Shown: positions 45,893 to 56,880 of the stretch, piece after piece
How positions within the stretch are numbered: position 1 is the first letter of the stretch
Layout: every line of letters starts with the position of its first letter
Assembly: GCF_023101765.2 (NCBI RefSeq)
Contig: NC_064213.1
Span: forward strand, 9,300,001 to 9,364,000
Length of the DNA stretch: 64,000 bases
Source of the DNA: Spodoptera frugiperda
Lineage: Eukaryota > Arthropoda > Insecta > Lepidoptera > Noctuidae
Reading direction: 5' to 3'
Notes under the pieces: generated by a model
What the model was told of the DNA's origin: nothing
Database searches by the model: none
Seen by the model: the letters and a program-made list of their open reading frames with translations, nothing else
Made by a program: the position numbers and the translations under genes

Positions 45893-46050
45893 CCGGTAAA
45901 CGAGGTGACCCAGGGACATCCGAAACATCACAGGTGTTACACGTGTGTTGCCGGCCTTTTGGGTGTTGGGAATGTAAGGGTTGTTAGAGAATCATCGAGT
46001 GGAAAGACTAGAAAGGATGGTAATTCGGCTACCGATAACTTCACTCACAC
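45893..46050 (+). repeat. Dispersed repeat family B, diverged copy
   Basis: AAACATCACAGGTGTTACAC then GTGTTGCCGGCCTTTTGGGT and CTCACACAACGAAATAC. The 97-codon plus frame 45797-46090 runs through this repeat and is not a gene. Confidence 0.6.
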
Positions 46051-47164
46051 AACGAAATACAAATTTTCAGTGAACCAAACAACTAGTTAAAAATATTAAG
46101 ACCAATTTATTTATTCCTTAAAATCTGACGACAACACAATTTGTTTTCAATGTCCTTACCAATAAGGACACTAATGCAACATAAAAAAGAAAGATCATAA
46201 GATATTTAATAATGTATAAACAACAGCCTGTTGCTAAGGTTACCTCTTTTATCCCGGCGATGACGACGCATTCCCTTTGTCCTTGATAAAGGATTATTTT
46301 CGAAAGAAAAAACGGTATTTATCGTAAATCTGGGTATTGGATCCTTATCCAATATTTTTAACAGGCCAAAACAATATTTCAGACAAAATATTAGTCACGT
46401 TACCAATACATTATTATGTATTAAATTGTAACCTCACTATTACATAATATAATAAGTGTTTATCGATATTAAATTTTACGGATTAAATAACTACTAAAAT
46501 CTCAAGCAAGACTTACACGATTTCAATCAAACTCAACCGAAAACAAACATTCTAGTGATAGCAAAATATTGACGCAAGATGAAAAACTGAATCTTGCTGA
46601 ACTATCTTCCATCTGTTCGGGAATGAAAAGTAAATAGAGGTTGTACTTATCTTCGCTATACTGCTATTTAGAAGCCGTATTCAGAGAAATAATGTCTGCC
46701 GTATAAGCTTGCAACTTTTACATTCAATACCATGTCATGCCTCCCAACTCCTTCAACTACTTTCAAAGGTAAAACCAACCTTATATTTTGAGGAGAAGGT
46801 TTCTTTTTTGTCGGCACATGTTTACAGAATGTTCCTGAAGGGTTTGCTCCTAGTTGCTAATAAACGTTTACTACATACCGTTCTTTTGTTAGGATTTAAG
46901 CCGAATTTTTGTTTAGTGTATTTCAATATTGGAAATCAATACCTTTTAAACACCCTTTTCAGATAAATTGAATTCTTAATGTCATCACAGTATAGAAAAT
47001 TTTGTTACAAATAGTTCTTATTTTTTCGTTTTCCTTTAAATATCTGCAAATCAGGACGAGTTCAAAAGATTACGCGAAAATGAACGACTTTCATACAAAA
47101 TTAGGTCATGGCGAAGAAATGAGAGCCAAATCCAACAGACCAATAGATTTAATTAGTGAAGAAA
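46051..47164. other. AT-rich DNA, nothing recognised
   Basis: No supported gene or repeat is seen. Confidence 0.5.
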
Positions 47165-47362
47165 TCACGAGCTGACCACATGTGGTTTAACGTCAACACT
47201 ACGCTCAGTAAAGGCAATCAAAATCCATATCCCTTTATGTTCCCAATATTCTTGACCTACTTGGACGGGCACCACAGGAGGTCCCATGATAGACCCTTGC
47301 GGAAACCCCAAACGCAATATGCCAAAAACAATCTTAACGTTAAGATATAAAGAAGCTGTCAT
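47165..47362 (-). pseudogene. Reverse-transcriptase fragment of a non-LTR element
   Basis: The 65-codon minus frame contains LGFPQGSIMGP at residues 18-28, which fits the conserved reverse-transcriptase motif G-x-P-Q-G-S-x-x-G-P found in LINE and other retroelement polymerases. The residues after it do not follow the usual hydrophobic LLFLLYIND pattern, so a frameshift or decay there is likely. No catalytic FADD-type motif is visible nearby. This is a short, dead remnant whose clade cannot be assigned from one motif. Confidence 0.5.
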
Positions 47363-47743
47363 ATTATCAAGAAGTGTTGCATGACGATAGATTTAGCTTG
47401 GGCGTCCGAACTGCCATTTTGGCATGATGCCAGGGTGATCTGTCACGTAGTAGATGTACCGGTTCCATTCATTAATAAAGATAAAATATTTTGCTGCAGT
47501 TTCTATGGCGTAGACATTTTATAAAAAGTTTTCTAAATAATTATGTTAGAATGTCACGCGTAATTCGCAATATGAAGGCAATTTAATAAGGTTATTCAAT
47601 TAAATAATTTGGTGAAGGAAAAGATTCATCAAAATATCAATATAAACAGGTATTTAAAGACACTTAAGTCTTCAATACTTCATTTAGATAAGCCTAAGAG
47701 ACTAACGTTTTATACTATTAATACTAAAAGATTGCTGTAAATC

Positions 47744-47932
47744 TTACTAATATTATAAATGCGAATGTTTGTGAGTTAGTTAGTGTTTGTTTGTTACTCA
47801 GTCACGTCAAGATGGCTGAAGAGATTGGATAAAATTTGGAATAGGAGGGGTGGTAGGTAGGTAATATTATGATCTGGAACGATTTTTATCTCACGGAACC
47901 GCGGGTGAAACCGCTGGAAGAAACTAGTAACA
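47744..47932 (+). mobile_element. Lepidopteran interspersed repeat (ATTATAAATGCGAATGTTTG type)
   Basis: TACTAATATTATAAATGCGA, GTTTGTTTGTTACTCAGTCA, CGTCAAGATGGCTGAAGAGA and an end-like CCGCGGGTGAAACCGCTGGA-AGAAACTAGT follow the stereotyped order of a very common lepidopteran non-autonomous element. The minus frame 47794-48063 crosses it and is not a gene. Confidence 0.65.
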
Positions 47933-50900
47933 ATATAAATATTACATAATTGAATATAGCTGACACTGTTACACATTTCTACATTACAATAATTTTCCCA
48001 AACTTGGCAGTAGAGTATCCAGATAACAAACAAACTACTAGGAACTTGTAGAACTGCCAACATTTTCTTAAATTCTCACAAATTGTGAAGAAGACCTTGC
48101 TAGAGATGACTAAGAGTTAAGTAGGAATGAGTTATAGAGGAAGAGTCAGAGCTAAATTACAAACAGTGCATCGTTCTTGTGAAATAAATATCTGCAAGAT
48201 GCTAACAATTTTTACTTTGTGAAACACACATCTTCCAGACTCCAAGAATAGATTCATTCATACTATTAGTTCCTTGTCGAGTCCAAGGATGGTGATTGCA
48301 TAAAAAATCAATCAGTAAGTAATATTACGAGCCTCATAAATATAAAGTAGTACTATTATTATTTTAACATACAACTTTCCTAATCTTCGATTCCTGCTTT
48401 TTATCTTCATTGACAATTATATCACATGGACGAACAAACCCTGTTATACGCGTAAATAAAGTTACCTATTTATCACTTCTACCTAAAATTTTCATCTATT
48501 CTTGTATTTCCAAATCTGTACCAGTTTTCTAAACTCTCTCGTAAAAACAGTTTATAGTACCGACCATGTCTTTCCAAAGATTGTTTCAGAGACCAGTTTA
48601 TTTATTTACCTTCTGTCATGGACCCAAAAAACGTATAAATCATAGGCCATCTCACTCCTCATAGCTGTTGCCAAGAACTTTGTTTGAAGTGGTTATTTTC
48701 GGCTCCGCATTTATTAATTACAAAGATTTCTGCACGCACTTGAAAACTTTTAGTTTGCACTTCATTGTTTCGTGAACGTTCTTCAACTGGGCTGATATTG
48801 TTAATTTTTTAAGAACTTCTTAATCTTTTAGGATTAAATGTGCGTGATATTGCTTGACTTTTTATGCTTTAAATTATATTATATCAGCATAACATTCGCA
48901 TTTTTTCTTTACTTATTTAAAAAGAATACAATTTAAATGATATTACAATCAACCACAGTTTTTATCCAGCTACATCAATATCCGCTTTTAATAATACTAT
49001 ACACGTACATATAACCATAGTATCAGAGGCACGACGTTAGCAACAGTAGCCCGGTTCCTTTCACCATAAAGTGGACAATTTCCTTACTAGAATTGCCCAA
49101 TTAATATCCAATGTCTATTGTATGTGGATCAACAGTTCCATACATAAAAACTATAATAAACGTACGAAAATTAATAGCAGTCACGAATTGATAACAACAA
49201 CACATCAAGTTACACCAAGTTGCCCAATTTCTTCAGTCTATTTTCAGCTTTATTACAAGACAATAAAGTTGATCGATTATTGTGTTAGCATTGATGTGTA
49301 CCTAATACAAAACCATGACAGCGTTGTTTCGCCTCAATTAGATTATCTACGGAAAAGGGTCGAGGCCAAAAAAACACGGACGTTCTTGCAAATTTTGGAC
49401 TTAAACTAAATGTTTTAGAAAGGGCCTTTCTTGCAAGGTACTTTTGCAAGACGTTTAGTTTTATAGTATTACGGTATTCCTGCGTAGAATTTTAATGAAA
49501 ACATTCCTACTGGGTGGAATACTTGGAAAGCCTAAAGGATAGTTATATTTTTTGTTTCCTTATTGGTCTGCATTACTAAATTTTAATTCTGTATTGCTTT
49601 CCTTAATGTGATATAGTTCTTAAATAAAATGTGGGTAACAATATTATTAAGGACCCTGTCGGGCACGCAACTTAAGCTCTAATGATTAATGTTATTATTG
49701 GTAATTAGGTAATATACTTATTTTTATAATCACACAAAAATACATAGGTATAATATGTGTATTAAAATACAATACATGTCTACAATAGTAACATTGGTAG
49801 TTGTTAAGTGTCCTTACAAAAATGTTTTTAAAACAATAATAGATACATATTTACATACAATAATAGATTATGAGTAATGTGTACTTGCACTTCACCCATT
49901 TATTTCGCTCGGAGAAAAGTATTCTTTCGTTAAACCAGGTCATGGTTTCCAATCGCGTGCTAAATCCATTCAGTAATTTCTGCGTGAAAGACTGACAAAT
50001 GACAACGATCTATTCTAACATACTTTCGCATCAGTAGTAACGTAGTACTTTGTACTAGAGGGTGTAGCCGAATAAAGTTAGGAAATAGAGCAAAAAAGTA
50101 ACCCTTTTGTTATGCTTATTCTCGAATTCAATTCCGATCAATTGATATATTGTCCGATCGATCCATGATATTGTAAAATTTTGTACTCATGTGTTGCAAC
50201 ACTAGCGCCTATTACATCCGTATTGCGTGGATATTTTATAAACTAGCTGGTATAAGATACGTTTTAAAAATGTGGGACCCAACTGATGGCTCCAATACTA
50301 TCTCAAAGACTGACAATCCTACAATGCCTGTCCAAAAGATGAAACTCAGGTCTCATCACCAAACCACTAAACGAACTAACCTATAATAATAAACTAAACC
50401 AAACAAGAAAACATCAGACACAATTCAGTTACCTAAACGAACTATGAACTAACGAATTACTTAGAAAATGACCGACAATTTCTCTTGACGGTAGAATAAA
50501 CAAACCTGTGGGTAGGTTGCCTAGCCAGTAACAAGCCAACTCGTCAGTATCACATGAAATCGAGTTATCCACTCAACCGATGTCGAATATCGATAAACAA
50601 ATATGTCACGTACCCACGCGGGGTTGCCATGTTTTTGATGAAAATGAGGTTACCTGTATCTACGTGATATGGCTCAAACTTTTTGATGAAAGAAAACTAT
50701 TTATTGTTCATTTTGTTGCCTGTTTGTTGATTGTTTCGTGGTCTAGTTGTTGGTCGAGTAGTTATGCCAACTAAACAGCAAATAGTTCACTGACCTAACT
50801 ATTTATTGTTGAGTCAACCAATTCTAATTCTATATCCCTAGTTTAATTGTTTTGTTTTGAGATTTCTTCATCTCTGAAAACTTTGGTTGTTAGTCGACCA

Positions 50901-51052
50901 GTCATGATATTTCTCATTCAATCAATATGTAACCAAAATTGGGGCTTGGGAGAAGAATCGCAAAATCTAATTAATTAATAGTAACAGACAGATTAAGCAC
51001 TCTCTAACTAACTCTATACTAGAAGAATCATCCCGCAAAATCTAATTAATAT
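47933..51052. other. AT-rich DNA, nothing recognised
   Basis: About 3 kb without a supported gene or repeat. The 112-codon plus frame 49071-49409 starts on GTG, has no ATG near its start and no motif; the frames at 50189-50386 and 50580-50774 are equally unsupported. Confidence 0.45.
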
Positions 51053-51405
51053 AACCGTTCAAAAAGTAACGATGAGAAAATGGGACAGACCTGATAAACT
51101 CGTGGAGCTCATAACTCAACAAGCATAATAAATGACACGTTTACACTATTATCAACGCCTCACCCGAAGTAAAAAACAAACTTGCTATCATGCAACAGGG
51201 AAGCAATAATAAAGTTATTTGATAAAAACAACCGTTCAAAAAGTAACGATGAGAAAATGGGCCAGCGTCGGCCATTGTGTATACACCTGATAGTTTGACG
51301 CTGGCTCACGTGGAGCTCATAACTCAACAAGCATAATAAATGACACTCGTACCTATACGTGCACACAACGTACCTGGTTTATTTTCAACGCAACTTCACC
51401 CGAAG
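51053..51405 (+). repeat. Local direct duplication with a palindromic difference
   Basis: Two copies, about 51053-51170 and 51230-51405. A 32-bp block (starting AACCGTTCAAAAAGTAACGA) is identical at 51053-51084 and 51230-51261, and a 38-bp block (starting CGTGGAGCTCATAACTCAAC) at 51101-51138 and 51309-51346. Between these, copy 2 holds extra sequence bounded by GCCAGCGTC (51261-51269) and GACGCTGGC (51297-51305). No element family is recognised. Confidence 0.9.
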
Positions 51406-51950
51406 CATCTTTCATAATTCGCCAATCTTTCACCGCTTCTATTGGACATTCTTTAAAAAAAGGGTTTTCTTAGGCAAGATTAATACATGTTAAATGACTT
51501 TTTACAAGAAATATGTTCGTGATAACAAAAACTATAAGTTAAGAAAGCCTCAAAGTCGACAAAATTCTTAAAGTGGCCACAACCGGGTCACTTACGATAT
51601 GTGCATAGGTAATTAGATTCAAAGGTGAGACTTCGGAGTAAAACAATAAAAACTATTGTTTTTGCGCTCAGTAGGTGGCAGCACTAACCACTTACGTCTT
51701 GTAAGGTTAATTAACGTATTTACAAAATATTTATTTTCTAATAAATAATACGAGTCAGCAGGCTATTCTATCCAAAATCCTATCTTTTGATTGGTGCCCG
51801 TTGGTGGTCTGGGACTCATTATGCTCATTAAACCCTTTATAATAAAAATATTTACTCTGATTGGTTTTGATTTTAGTTTTAATAAGCAAAAAAACGGTTC
51901 TTTATTATCTAAAGTAAATAACAAAATTATTATCTAAAGTAAATAAAAAC
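51406..51950. other. AT-rich DNA, nothing recognised
   Basis: A short direct repeat TTATTATCTAAAGTAAATAA occurs twice at about 51900-51945. No gene is supported. Confidence 0.5.
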
Positions 51951-51988
51951 AAAATATTAGTCAATGAAGATTCATTGACTAATATTTT
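51951..51988. repeat. Perfect 18-bp hairpin with 2-base loop
   Basis: AAAATATTAGTCAATGAA, loop GA, and the exact complement. It is the longest perfect short palindrome noticed outside the G element. Confidence 0.9.
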
Positions 51989-52591
51989 ACGTACTTAGAA
52001 CATCTATTCTAAGTAGAAAGTAGAATGTAATTATCTTAAAAAAGTAAAATCTACCTCGATCAACGCTGTAATCACGTGGAAATAAATGCCCAATCCAAAA
52101 ACTAGATAACATAAAGTCCTTAATTAATCACCTATATTTACAACAGTAATACAATACGCTCAGCCTTGCTTGTAGCCATTTTTAAATAAATCGACATCAT
52201 GATGTAATTACATAATAGCTTTATATTAACTGCATTAAGTAGATAACCAATATTTAATATCGGTTAAACATTTTATAGCTCCCAAAATGGTCTATTTTTG
52301 TCCAAACATGTCATTGTATCAACGAGAAGCACGCATTACTTTATTGCTCTTCGGAAGATATTTTGTTAAGTTGCTAGACATTCCCCTATATTTAAGAATG
52401 AATAAATTTCTTATAAATGGTTATAAGTCAAATATAATAATGATTTACAACTTGTACTTTAAGTAGATGAGTAGACCTTTGACGCACGATGCGATGTCAA
52501 TAAAATATTGATTAATATGGTTCCAGTATGCTTTGCGATTTTGAACCCTACAGACAGTATTACAGGTTATGTTTAAAAAAGTATATTACTA
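51989..52591. other. AT-rich DNA, nothing recognised
   Basis: No supported feature is seen. Confidence 0.5.
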
Positions 52592-52818
52592 ACTGTCCTA
52601 CTCAGAGTTATTTAATAGTTAGGTACTTAACCCAGTCCCAAGCAATTGTTTTCGGAACAACATTGTTACTAAGGAATGGTTTTAGTGACCAATAAAAGTA
52701 AAAAAATGAACTTAGAGTCATTTAATAGTTACTTAACCCAATCCTAAGCAATTGTTTTCGGTATAAAATTGTTACTAACAAGTTTAAGTAACCATTAAAT
52801 GTCTCTTAGTACGGCGAT
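52592..52818. mobile_element. Family D MITE, tandemly duplicated
   Basis: Two left-arm plus centre blocks (CTACTCAGAGTTATTTAATA and CTTAGAGTCATTTAATAGTT, each followed by AGCAATTGTTTTCGG) stand in tandem before one right arm TTAAATGTCTCTTAGTACGG. Compared with 44508 and 62665, this copy has one extra unit. Confidence 0.75.
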
Positions 52819-53048
52819 TACTCTTCAACTGACAATCTTTTTTCTTACTTTATACTTTACGAATGGCCAGAGTAGTACATTTTAGTTACTACTTTTCTAT
52901 ATACCGTACCCAATATCAAACAGCGGACATATCAGGCGATATTTTCTATGTCGCTTCTATTACAAAAACAAATCAGTAATAGTTTAACCCAACTTACTCT
53001 CCAAATTAAACCAAAAAAAGTAAATGTATCAAAATGATACTGACATTC

Positions 53049-53166
53049 GACAAATTGGGCCTCTGGTAACCTCACCCACACAACGAAACACAACGCTAGC
53101 GTTGTTTCACGTCAGTTTTCTGTGAGGCCGTATCACTTTAGCAGAGCCGAAGCATGGCTCTAACAC
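53049..53166 (+). repeat. Dispersed repeat family B, right part
   Basis: CAAATTGGGCCTCTGGTAAC, CAACGCTAGCGTTG (a 14-bp palindrome at 53091-53104), CACGTCAGTTTTCTGTGAGG and CCGAAGCATGGCTC match the right half of 7601-7868. Confidence 0.65.
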
Positions 53167-53229
53167 ACTTAAAACGACTAGCTCACAGTTTTGCGGTGAA
53201 ACTTATGTTCCAGGGTTATGAAAGGCCAT

Positions 53230-53439
53230 CCAGGCGATGCATATTTCACAACAGATTGGGGCCAGTAGGGCTGATGCCTGATCCGGAGCTGCGGACTACC
53301 TCGCGGATTTACCGAGGCTCCGGTTCGAAAAGCAGGAGTAGGAACGGAGTGATTTTTAGTCAGTAAGAGTCTGATACTCTTTTTCGGGTCACCTAAGGCG
53401 CCAGAAGTCATTGGATGATATTCCTCCCTCCAAAAAAAA
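53230..53439 (+). mobile_element. Family A LINE 3' tail with A8 end
   Basis: The tail is recognisable from about 53250 (GGGGCCAGTAGGGCTGATGC) to an A run at 53432-53439. AAGGCCAT occurs at 53222-53229 and again at 53438-53445, overlapping the A run, which may be a target-site duplication. If so, the element starts at 53230. The plus and minus frames over it are not genes. Confidence 0.75.
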
Positions 53440-53874
53440 GGCCATATTATATTTCAATACTTACAAACCGTATTCCATTCCATAATGTAATTTATTGGCA
53501 ATCAATTTAACATGACACAGTATTTAACTCTCGTTCAGTAAACGGCTCATTGCATTACGTATTCATCGAGTTTAAACTGTTAATATTTTACTACAGATTT
53601 AAGTGTAATTAAACACCGTCAAATATGTATTCCGGAACATTTATTATGTATTTGTAAATTTTATGTACGAGGGCTTAGTACGAGTTTGACGAGATCGAAT
53701 GGGAGCGCATTCAGCTAGGGTACTGATTCGTTAGTTTATTGAAACCAGCCTGGAGCAAGCTCTTACTAAGCCTCTGGTGAGAAAAGGATGCTACTCTCAA
53801 CTAGCTTTATTCTATGCATACTCCTGCTCGTATTTCTAGAAAACATTGAACATTTCATTTCGTCCATCGACACG
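53440..53874. other. AT-rich DNA, nothing recognised
   Basis: No supported feature is seen. Confidence 0.5.
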
Positions 53875-54105
53875 CATTTTATGCAGGTAGGCAGAGGTGC
53901 ATATTACGGCATAGGTATAATGCCACTGTTCAATGTAAATCTACTTTTCACCATTTGTGTTATAAGTCACATGTAATAGGGAATGAGCCTATGGCCATAT
54001 ACTTGGTAGAATCCCAGATACCGTGCTACAAATGACACATTTTTGAAAACCCGAAATAAACCCAGCGGTGTTTTGCCCGACCCGGGAATCGAATCGCGTT
54101 TGCAC
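53875..54105 (-). mobile_element. SINE-A, tRNA-derived, near full length
   Basis: In the minus sense: tRNA-like head with GATTCGATTCCCGGGTCGGG, then CAAAACACCGCTGGGTTTAT, GGCTCATTCCCTATTACATG, ACTTATAACACAAATGGTGA and GCACCTCTGCCTACCTGC at the 3' end. The B box has one change (GATTCGATTCC). The plus frame 53788-53976 is a by-product. Confidence 0.8.
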
Positions 54106-54883
54106 TCACGAGACAGTCAATTTCTTACGTCGACGAATTTCTACATTATATAAATTACTTACTTCGATTACCTACTTATTAAGGATGCTTTTCCCGTGAA
54201 CTTATAAATCAGGAAGTCATGCTCTGTGGTCCTGTTATATGAACTAAGTACGCACATAATTCGCAGATACGCCTACTTGTCTTACCGGATTTCAAAGGAC
54301 TGTGACTCTTTTGTTCTGTAGGATAAGCAAGTAGGCAACGTGGGATTATTTACAATATTCACTGCTGTTCACTTCTCACTCATTTGTAGTCGGGAAATAA
54401 CAGAATATCTTATACAGCGTGTAACAAAATACCCATATACATCAAGAAGCACTGAATAGTACAGGTTGAATAGAATCTCTACACAAAGCTTCAGCTCAAA
54501 ATACGTTTTAAAAAAAATTGGCACCAAATACTTGGTGTCGCATGGTTCTTGATTTTAAATCAATACAAACGTATCACAACACTACAGGGGTCACTCGCTA
54601 ATACTACGAAACATTTCTTCTGTAAATCTTATCGCCTAATACCTTTATCTACCTAATTTTGATATTCGGTTTCTGGAATTTTATGTATTGGAAAATAACT
54701 TCGTTCCATGAAAACATGAGTTTAAATACCCTTCCCATATCGTTTGTTATGTTATCTAGAAACTGTGCACTTGATATGTATACCCCCTTTTTGTTACACC
54801 GTGTATATGTAATTTATAAGATTAGTGGCTTTATGCGAACGCAGCGCCATCTGCTTTAGACATTTATGTATTAAAAAGCGTCT
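54106..54883. other. AT-rich DNA, nothing recognised
   Basis: No supported gene. The 66-codon plus frame 54659-54859 lacks evidence. Confidence 0.45.
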
Positions 54884-55026
54884 TACCGCCGTACTCAGAG
54901 TCATTTAATGGTTACTTAACCATATTTTTAGCAATTGTTTTCTATACAAAATCGTTACTAAGGAATAGCTTAAGTAAGCATTCATCAGCGGTTGCACTCA
55001 GAGACATTTCTCTGAGTGCGACCGCT
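54884..55026. mobile_element. Family D MITE with an internal secondary hairpin
   Basis: Left arm ACCGCCGTACTCAGAGTCAT and centre TTTTCTATACAAAATCGTTA are typical, but the right arm is replaced after TAAGTAAGCATTCATC by an 18-bp hairpin (54987-55004 with 55009-55026, one mismatch, loop CATT) that repeats the element-end motif CTCAGAGA / TCTCTGAG. Confidence 0.7.
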
Positions 55027-55253
55027 ACAATTGTTTTTACTCAATTATAAAGAAAATTATCAGATTATTAGTTCAAGTAAAAGTACAGTAAAATTCTAGT
55101 TAGACAGGAAATATAATTGATCATCATTCAATTAGAAGAGTTAGCTGCCCGTTCGCATTTAAAATTTAACAAGCAAAGTTTTGTTTACAATATGTACAAG
55201 TACGACAACCTTCAAGTAATGAAAAAACAAATTAACTGGTTTTGAAAAAAATG
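55027..55253. other. Spacer, nothing recognised
   Basis: AT-rich and without features. Confidence 0.5.
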
Positions 55254-55390
55254 TGTCGCGGAATGCTGCTCATGAATATGAATCCCTAACATGGCTTGAA
55301 ACTAGTCGAGTTCCTCTTTACGTGTCAAACAGTTACGTGAGTAAGCTGATAACATAATTAATCAATTTAATGTGTCTCACGATAGTTTAA
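55254..55390 (+). repeat. Family C1 element, right half
   Basis: TGTCGCGGAATGCTGCTCAT, GCTTGAAACTAGTCGAGTTC, CAGTTACGTGAGTAAGCTGA and the end ATGTGTCTCACGATAGTT, which is the complement of the family's other end (TTTCGTGAGACATA). This shows that both ends of family C1 are inverted copies. Confidence 0.7.
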
Positions 55391-55849
55391 AAAAATATGT
55401 TAGGAAAAGTTGAAACATCGAACTAGTATAAAATGTAGATAAGCTTAAAATGTATTAATATCTAAATATAATTTCCATTTGTATTCAAACTGCTGTGTCA
55501 CTGATACATAGGTACTGACTGGAATATTATGGTACAATAACAAGTCCATGCATCGCTATCGTCAGTCACACACGCCATACGGGTGCACGCCATGCTTCAT
55601 TATAACATAGTTTGTATATTATATGCATTGTACCCCAATAGTATAATAATCATATATCAATAATTTTGCTTGTTTTACGTGATCCTAATATACTTTGCCA
55701 TAGATGGACTGGCTGGACAGGGACAGAGAGAAGATACCATGGTCTTAAAGAAAGCTAGAATAAAAGAACTCTTTGTAAGTTAAAAAGAACCGACTTCCAA
55801 AAAAAGTTTAAAAAAGACCAGCAATGCATGTGTAACCTCTTCTAAAAGA
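55391..55849. other. AT-rich DNA, with a repeat-end word
   Basis: AACCGACTTCCAAAAAAAG at about 55789-55808 is the inverse of the repeat end at 36835-36955. Nothing else is recognised. Confidence 0.4.
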
Positions 55850-55958
55850 CTTCGGCTCGAAGCAGGAGTAGGAACAGGGTGATTTTACTCAGTGTATCTG
55901 ACACTCGCCTCGCCCAAGTCGGGAGAAATCGTTGGATGATATTACCTCTCAAGAAAAA
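55850..55958 (+). mobile_element. Family A LINE 3' tail, diverged
   Basis: CTTCGGCTCGAAGCAGGAGT, GGAACAGGGTGATTTTACTC, CTGACACTCGCCTCGCCCAA and GGAGAAATCGTTGGATGAT occur in order. Confidence 0.7.
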
Positions 55959-56565
55959 CCTTCGAAACTACAGGAGTCAATGCACAGCGGTGATCACTTA
56001 TCATCAGGCGATCTGTCTGCTTGTAAGTATTCAAGACCAAAAGTAATAATATATGTTTTTGCTCCATTCATCTAAAATCGCATGACACGGAATGAGTTGT
56101 GTTACTTTTAGATTCATATACAGTACTGAAGATATCGAGGTGCGGTTAATCAAATACAATATTATATCCGAAAAATAAAACAGAGTTATCCTTCATAAGC
56201 AATAAAGCACTTTATTATCAAACAATACGATACAAAATCCAACATTCACAGAATCGGGTCTCGGTCGACGTACAATCGCGCGGTGGGTAGCAAAACTTAT
56301 AACCGACGTTGTTACCAATAAATCGGTAACGTGGCTCGCTAATTAATTAGATGAAGTGATTAATACCGCCGGTAATACGTTCGTTTGAACAACTTTATTA
56401 CCAACACTAGTAGTAATAGAGTCACTTTTAGCTTACTTAAGTATTAGCTTACTGATGTTATAAAGATGTTTTTATTGTATATTTGTTTGGGTTGATTGGT
56501 TAAGCTACTAAATGATTGGACCACTTTCACCATTGGTAAGATACTTTCAGATAAATAACAAAAAA
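55959..56565. other. AT-rich DNA, nothing recognised
   Basis: A word of inverted family B (ATCATCAGGCGATCTGTCTG) is present at about 55997-56016. No gene is seen. Confidence 0.45.
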
Positions 56566-56690
56566 TCACAGACTATCACGTATTATTAAAGGAGTAAAGC
56601 TCTACTAGTTTCGAGTCACAGAGGGACTCTTCATTATGAACAGCCTGCTGACGACGGCGACGTGGCGCAGCTCTAAGTAAACCGTAATTT
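56566..56690 (-). repeat. Family C2 element, inverted copy
   Basis: The complement of the C2 order: GGAGTAAAGCTCTACTAGTT, TCGAGTCACAGAGGGACTCT and ACGACGGCGACGTGGCGCAG. It ends two bases before a G element begins. Confidence 0.7.
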
Positions 56691-56692
56691 TT

Positions 56693-56838
56693 ACCCGACT
56701 GCGCCAGAAGGAGGGTTACTACCCGACTGCGCCAGAAGGAGGGTTATGTTTTTCGAGAGTATGTTACCCGACTGCGCCAGAAGGAGGGTTATTACCCGAC
56801 TGCGCCAGAAGGAGGGTTATGTTTTTCGAGAGTATGTA
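56693..56838 (+). repeat. Four tandem copies of the G terminal block
   Basis: ACCCGACTGCGCCAGAAGG starts at 56693, 56721, 56766 and 56794. The spacings 28, 45 and 28 show a 28-bp duplication inside a 73-bp unit that was then duplicated (56693-56765 and 56766-56838). Confidence 0.95.
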
Positions 56839-56859
56839 TGTATGTATGTATGTATGTAT
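56833..56859 (+). repeat. TATG microsatellite
   Basis: About 27 bp of (TATG)n at the junction between the terminal array and the body of the G element. Confidence 0.95.
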
Positions 56860-56880
56860 AATTGTTTGGCACGCTCTGCA

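Noticed and set aside
45797..46090. 97-codon plus-strand frame
   Set aside because: It runs through a family B repeat copy.
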